From positions 1 through 32,893 of the forward strand of contig NZ_JAIETD010000036.1 in NCBI RefSeq assembly GCF_019745455.1: a stretch of 32,893 bases of DNA, given 5' to 3'. The position numbers and the translations under genes are program-made. The notes beneath the pieces are model-generated. The model was given only the letters and a program-made list of their open reading frames with translations. It was not told where the DNA came from and ran no database searches. This DNA comes from Methylobacterium sp. (GTDB lineage: Bacteria; Pseudomonadota; Alphaproteobacteria; Rhizobiales; Beijerinckiaceae). Each line of letters starts with the position of its first letter. The stretch's first letter is position 1. Shown piece after piece: positions 28,805-32,893 of the stretch.

Positions 28805-31800
28805 TCAGGAGCCCAGCCGCTCCAGCATCGCCGCGTTCTCGGCCGAAGCCACCAAGCTGCGGCGCAGGACCGCCAGCGCCTGGAGCGCGAGCAGGCTCTC
28901 CTGTGCGACGGTCTCGACCTCGGCCGGCGTCGAGGCTCCGGTGTGGAGGATGCCTTCGAAGGTCCGGCAGGCACCTGACAATGGGCTAAAGCCGAGCATT
29001 CCTGCCGAGGAGACGAGCTTGTGCGCACTACCGGCGAGATCGGCGTCGCACGTCACTATCGCACGCTGCGTCTCCGGATCGAGCACGAAACCGCTGGCAA
29101 GGTGGCGTTCGAGGTCAGCCAGCATTCGCGCGAGCTTCTCGCGGCCAAGGAGATCGATCAGGTCGTCGATCGTATCCTGGTCGAACGCCGCCGGACCCTC
29201 CGACGCCAGCGAGGCATCAACGCTCGGAGCCGGGACCCATCGGGCGACCGCCGAGAGCAGGTCGGCCTTGCGGAACGGCTTGCCGATATGATCGACCATT
29301 CCGGCCGCCCGGAACGCGGCGATCTGCTCTCCCAGCACGTTCGCCGTCAGGGCGATGATGGGGATCTCGGCGAGGGTGCCGCCCAGCGCCCGGATTCGGG
29401 CGGTGGCTTCGAGCCCGTCCATTACGGGCATCTGCACGTCCATCAGGACGATGTCGTAGGCGGCGCGCTGGACGGCGTGAATCGCTTCGGCGCCGTCGGT
29501 CGCGAGGACGACGTGATGGCCCGCGCCGGCAAGGATCGCCTTGGCGATCTCTTGGTTCATGGCGACGTCCTCGACGAGGAGGATGCGGGCGGCGTGAGGC
29601 GGCATTGCTGCGGAACCCGAATCCGCCTCCAGGGCCGGCATGACCTCGCCGATTCCGAGTTCCACCGTGAACCAGAAGGTCGAACCGAGGCCGGAGCGGC
29701 TCTCGACCCCGATGGTGCCGCCCATCAGTTCGACGAGGCTCTTGCTGATGGCGAGCCCGAGGCCTGTGCCGCCAAAACGGCGCGAGATCGAGCCGTCGAC
29801 CTGGCTGAAGCGCTGGAACAGCCTGTCCCGCTTGTCCTCGGGGATGCCGATGCCGGTATCGGTGACCTCGCAGCGAAGTTGCACCCTGTCCCCACGACGC
29901 TCCAGGCACCGGAGGCTCAGCGTCACCTCGCCCGCATGGGTGAACTTCACGGCGTTGTTGAGGAGGTTCAGGAGCACTTGGCGCAAGCGGTTCTGGTCAC
30001 CGACGAGACCCTGCGGCAAGGCGGGATCGATGGCGGTCTGCAGCGCGAGGGGCTTGTCCTGGACGAGTCCGCTGATCATCGACATGGTGTCGGCCACGAG
30101 CCCGTCGAGACCGAAGGTCTCCGGTTCGAGCTCGACACCGCCGGCCTCGATCTTCGAGAAGTCGAGGACGTCGTTGACGATGGTCAGCAGGGCCCGCCCC
30201 GATCCGAGGATGCGGGTGAGCTTGCTTCGGTCCTCCGGCCCCCGATCGGGTGCCTCCAACAGCATCTCGGTATAGCCTAGGATGCTGTTGAGCGGCGTGC
30301 GGATCTCATGGCTCATGGCAGCGAGGAAGTCGGTCTTGGCCGCGCTCGCCTTCTCGGCCTCCAGCCGGGCGCTCTCGGCCGCTTGCCCGGCCTTGATCAG
30401 GGCCTCTTCGACGCGTTTGCGATTGCCGATGTCGAAGTTGAGCCCGATCATCCGTACGGGCTGTCCGTGAGGGTCGTAATAGGCCCTTCCGATACCGTGG
30501 ACCCAGCGGACGCCGCCGTCGGGCAAGCGCACCCGGAACTCGGCCGAATAGGTCTCCCTGGCTTTGAGGGACCGATCGACCTCGACCCAGATCCGCCCGA
30601 TATCCTCCGGATGGATCAGGGCGTTCCAATCCTCCGCGGCCAGGGCCACCGGGGCGCTTCCGTCGAGGCCATGCATCGCGGCGCTCTCGGGCGAAAGCAC
30701 GATGCCGTTGCCGAGAGCGAGGTGGATGTCCCAGGTTCCCGCTCCGGCCGCCTCCGTTGCGATGCGCAGAAGGTCGCTCGATCGGAGGAGCGCCTCGCGC
30801 GCCGTCACCAAGTCGTGGATGTCGAGGGCGGTCCCGAGCCAGCTCGCCACCTCGCCGCCAAGGTGGATCGGTACGATCATCAGCTTGTGCCAGCGGAACA
30901 CCCCGTCATGGCGCAGGAGCCGGATGTCGGCCTCCCAGCCGCCTCGGGCGACGATCCCGTCGTTCCAGGCGCGCATGATCACCGGGAGGTCGTCCGGATG
31001 GTAGCGCGTCATGCGCTCCTGGAGGCTCGCACCGATCACCCCGTGATAGGCTTCGAAACGCCCGTTGGCATAGATCGTGGCGCGATCCTCGCGATCCATG
31101 ATCCAGACGATCTGCGGCAGCGTATCGGCCAGGATGCGGTACCGGGTCTCGCTCTCGCGCAGAGCCTCCTCGGCGCGGCGCCTCTCGGTGGTGTCGCGGA
31201 CGGAGGAGAGCAGGCCTTCCGGCTGCCCTGATGAATCCCTGAGGACGTGGATCGACGCTTCGATCCAGATCCAGCGCCCGTCGCGGTGGCGCAGGCGATT
31301 GACGCTCACGGCGCGACTCTCGTCCCCGGCGAGGAGCTGCTCGACCAGCGCACGGAACGCCGGGACGTCGTCGGGATGCATGTTGTCGAGAGGACGCATG
31401 CCGAGGAGCTCGGCCGGGGCGTAGCCGAGCAGGTCCGTGGACGCGGGCGAGACGTAGATCCGTCGCCCCTCGAGGTCGAGTTGCGTGATCATGTCGGTCG
31501 AGTTGTCGGAGAGGTGATGGAAGCGTCCCTCGCTCTCCCGCAGCCGATACTCGACGGATTTCAGGTCGGTGACGTCCATGATCACGCCGGCGAAGGTCGC
31601 CCGATCGTTCTTCATGCCCTCGTAGGTTCCGCGCACGATGACTGCCCTGGCCTCTCCGCCCGGCCGAAACAGTGTCGTCTCGAAGCTGAAGTCTGTCCTA
31701 TCAGCCACCGCCGCGGCGAAAAGCGCCTCGATGCGCGGCCGGTCCACCGACCGATAGTAATGGATGGCCTCTTCCGGCCTCGGAACCTCGCAAGCCGGGT

Positions 31801-32509
31801 CGAGCCCGAAGATCCGGAACATCTCGGCGGACCATGTCCGGTGCCCGTCCGGAACCTCAAGCCGCCAATGTCCGATCTGAGCCAGTTGCTCGGCCATCAA
31901 CAGCAGTCGGTTGGTCTCGGTGAGGGCCTTATCGCGCTCTCGCAGAGTGGAGGCCTGGGCATTGATGACGTCCTCGCGGGCCGTGCGCTCCGCGTTCTGC
32001 CGCTGTTGCCGCAGGTTGGCCGTGTGCAGCCGCAAATGCGCCACAACGACCTTCGCGAGATCCTCGAGTTGGCGGCATTGATCCGCCGAGAACCTTCGCG
32101 GCTCGATGTCAATCACGCAGAGCGAACCGATCCGGATTCCCGCCTCGATGACGAGGGGAGCGCCGGCATAGAACCGGATATGCGGAGCCCCGGTGACCAA
32201 AGCGTTATGGGCGAAGCGCGGATCCTCCCGCGCGTCTTCGACCACCATCACGGCATCGGAGAGCACCGCATGGTTGCAGAACGCGAGGTCGCGACTGGTT
32301 CGATCGACGGCGAGGCCGCACCGTGCCTTGAACCATTGATGATCCTCCTCGATCAGGGAGATCAGCGCGATGGGCAGGTCGAACAGGGCAGCCGCCGTTC
32401 GGCAGACCGCATCGAAATGCGCCTCCGCTTCGGTTCCGACGATCGCGAGGTCACGCAGAGCGGCGAGGCGCTCCGCCTCGTTTGCGGCGACGGGAAACAG
32501 ATCGTACAC
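28805..32509 (-). CDS. GAF/multi-PAS hybrid histidine kinase with receiver and HPt domains
   Basis: The 1234-residue cytosolic protein has these domains: GAF (about 25-165, with QWFKAR, FCNHA and IRFYAGAP); four PAS/PAC domains (about 205-320, 325-445, 452-570 and 578-700); HisKA with phosphoacceptor His734 (AMSHEIRTPLNS); HATPase_c (N-box LLNLLNNAVKF at 848-856, DTGIG at 884-888, FGGTGLGLA at 912-920); a receiver (LLVEDVAMNQ with Asp981, phosphoacceptor Asp1024, Lys1077); and a C-terminal HPt with His1163 (SAHKLVSSAG). All phosphorelay residues are present. The start is a GTG at 32509, without a strong ribosome site. No regulator is adjacent, so the output partner is encoded elsewhere. The ligands of its sensors are unknown. 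Confidence 0.95.
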   Translation of the reverse strand: MYDLFPVAANEAERLAALRDLAIVGTEAEAHFDAVCRTAAALFDLPIALISLIEEDHQWFKARCGLAVDRTSRDLAFCNHAVLSDAVMVVEDAREDPRFAHNALVTGAPHIRFYAGAPLVIEAGIRIGSLCVIDIEPRRFSADQCRQLEDLAKVVVAHLRLHTANLRQQRQNAERTAREDVINAQASTLRERDKALTETNRLLLMAEQLAQIGHWRLEVPDGHRTWSAEMFRIFGLDPACEVPRPEEAIHYYRSVDRPRIEALFAAAVADRTDFSFETTLFRPGGEARAVIVRGTYEGMKNDRATFAGVIMDVTDLKSVEYRLRESEGRFHHLSDNSTDMITQLDLEGRRIYVSPASTDLLGYAPAELLGMRPLDNMHPDDVPAFRALVEQLLAGDESRAVSVNRLRHRDGRWIWIEASIHVLRDSSGQPEGLLSSVRDTTERRRAEEALRESETRYRILADTLPQIVWIMDREDRATIYANGRFEAYHGVIGASLQERMTRYHPDDLPVIMRAWNDGIVARGGWEADIRLLRHDGVFRWHKLMIVPIHLGGEVASWLGTALDIHDLVTAREALLRSSDLLRIATEAAGAGTWDIHLALGNGIVLSPESAAMHGLDGSAPVALAAEDWNALIHPEDIGRIWVEVDRSLKARETYSAEFRVRLPDGGVRWVHGIGRAYYDPHGQPVRMIGLNFDIGNRKRVEEALIKAGQAAESARLEAEKASAAKTDFLAAMSHEIRTPLNSILGYTEMLLEAPDRGPEDRSKLTRILGSGRALLTIVNDVLDFSKIEAGGVELEPETFGLDGLVADTMSMISGLVQDKPLALQTAIDPALPQGLVGDQNRLRQVLLNLLNNAVKFTHAGEVTLSLRCLERRGDRVQLRCEVTDTGIGIPEDKRDRLFQRFSQVDGSISRRFGGTGLGLAISKSLVELMGGTIGVESRSGLGSTFWFTVELGIGEVMPALEADSGSAAMPPHAARILLVEDVAMNQEIAKAILAGAGHHVVLATDGAEAIHAVQRAAYDIVLMDVQMPVMDGLEATARIRALGGTLAEIPIIALTANVLGEQIAAFRAAGMVDHIGKPFRKADLLSAVARWVPAPSVDASLASEGPAAFDQDTIDDLIDLLGREKLARMLADLERHLASGFVLDPETQRAIVTCDADLAGSAHKLVSSAGMLGFSPLSGACRTFEGILHTGASTPAEVETVAQESLLALQALAVLRRSLVASAENAAMLERLGS

Positions 32510-32775
32510 CCGCTTCGGCCCTTTCCGCGGTCGGTCGGCGCCGCCGATTCCGGGCGGTGGGATAGGTCACGATCGCTGCCCCGGATCCCGCGGATCCTTC
32601 GGCGCTCGCGTCGTCCAGCTCCGTTTTCGCACAAACAGATTGACGAGATCTGGCAAGGCTGCGGCATCATGGGGGGCTACGGCTCCGATGTCAGCAAGTT
32701 CGAGCGCCTCGGGCCGATCTCGTTCAATGCCGCGGCCGAAGTGCGGGGACCTCGCCCCATCGAAGAGGACCAACG

Positions 32776-32893
32776 ATGCGTCCCAACCGGCTCCGCCGCC
32801 TTCTTCCGGCCTCGGCCTTCCTTACCGTCACCGTCTGGGGGGCGGCCGCCCCAAGTCCTGCCCAGGCCCTGGCGCCACCCTGCGACGAGACCG
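32776..32893 (+). CDS. Exported protein, partial (5' end only)
   Basis: An ATG at 32776, preceded by GAGGA at six bases, opens a frame that runs off the right edge (39 full codons). Residues 1-31 form a convincing Sec signal peptide: MRPNRLRRLL, then a hydrophobic core ending in AAAPSPAQA. The mature sequence would begin LAPPCDET, with an early cysteine. Too little is present to name the family. It is divergent from the hybrid kinase gene across 266 bp. Confidence 0.7.
   Translation, partial: MRPNRLRRLLPASAFLTVTVWGAAAPSPAQALAPPCDET

Noticed and set aside
32669..32893. Open plus-strand frame from an ATG at 32669 to the right edge
   Set aside because: It is in a different frame from the signal-peptide ORF at 32776, which has a better ribosome site. 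The product past residue 40 is Pro/Arg-rich shadow sequence.

Overview
The window is GC-rich, densely coding DNA (roughly two-thirds G+C by eye). Its gene content and order are typical of an alphaproteobacterium of the Hyphomicrobiales, most like Methylobacterium/Methylorubrum. The clues are the bamE / ubiquinol-cytochrome c chaperone / DUF177 / plsX / fabH / ihfA / MerR block, the glyA / nrdR / ribD / ribE / ribH / nusB / thiL block, a proton-pumping pyrophosphatase, and HWE-type and multi-PAS hybrid kinases. The genus assignment is an inference. I found no rRNA, tRNA, insertion sequence, prophage or CRISPR array.

Layout, left to right. (1) 1-3130, minus strand: prkA serine kinase followed by a DUF444/YeaH protein that runs off the left edge; this is the conserved prkA-yeaH stress pair. 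(2) 3322-3759, minus: a small secreted protein of unknown function. (3) 3965-8187, minus: ubiquinol-cytochrome c chaperone, DUF177, plsX, fabH, ihfA and a MerR regulator, with ATGA overlaps at two junctions; bamE is divergent at 8375-8872. (4) 8877-11428, minus: a GAF-PAS-PAS HWE histidine kinase overlapping a HAD phosphatase that seems to start at a TTG codon. (5) 11659-12750, minus: an Old Yellow Enzyme, with a strong inverted repeat just beyond its end. (6) 12937-19028, minus: glyA, nrdR, ribD, ribE, ribH, nusB and thiL, covering one-carbon/serine metabolism, ribonucleotide reductase control and riboflavin/thiamine cofactor synthesis. A perfect 14-bp dyad separates glyA from nrdR. (7) 19029-21207: an AT-richer gap with a doubtful glycine-rich ORF, then a YcbB-type L,D-transpeptidase (minus). 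(8) 21475-25167, plus: DUF2946 protein, YcnI(DUF1775)-PCuAC fusion and TonB-dependent receptor, which look like a copper-handling module. (9) 25187-26224, minus: a luciferase-like flavin oxidoreductase. (10) 26588-28735, plus: K+-independent H+-pyrophosphatase with a good terminator. (11) 28805-32509, minus: a 1234-residue GAF/PAS hybrid histidine kinase with receiver and HPt domains. (12) 32776 to the right edge, plus: the first 39 codons of an exported protein.

Most of the window is conserved housekeeping DNA. The parts most worth a second look are the copper module and the hairpins inside it, the unexplained inverted repeats at 11594-11635 and 17648-17683, and the AT-rich gap at 19029-19887. 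I did not find a clearly undescribed multi-gene system. The copper module, with an N-terminal-histidine YcnI domain fused to PCuAC and paired with an unassigned TonB receptor, is the best candidate for new biology.
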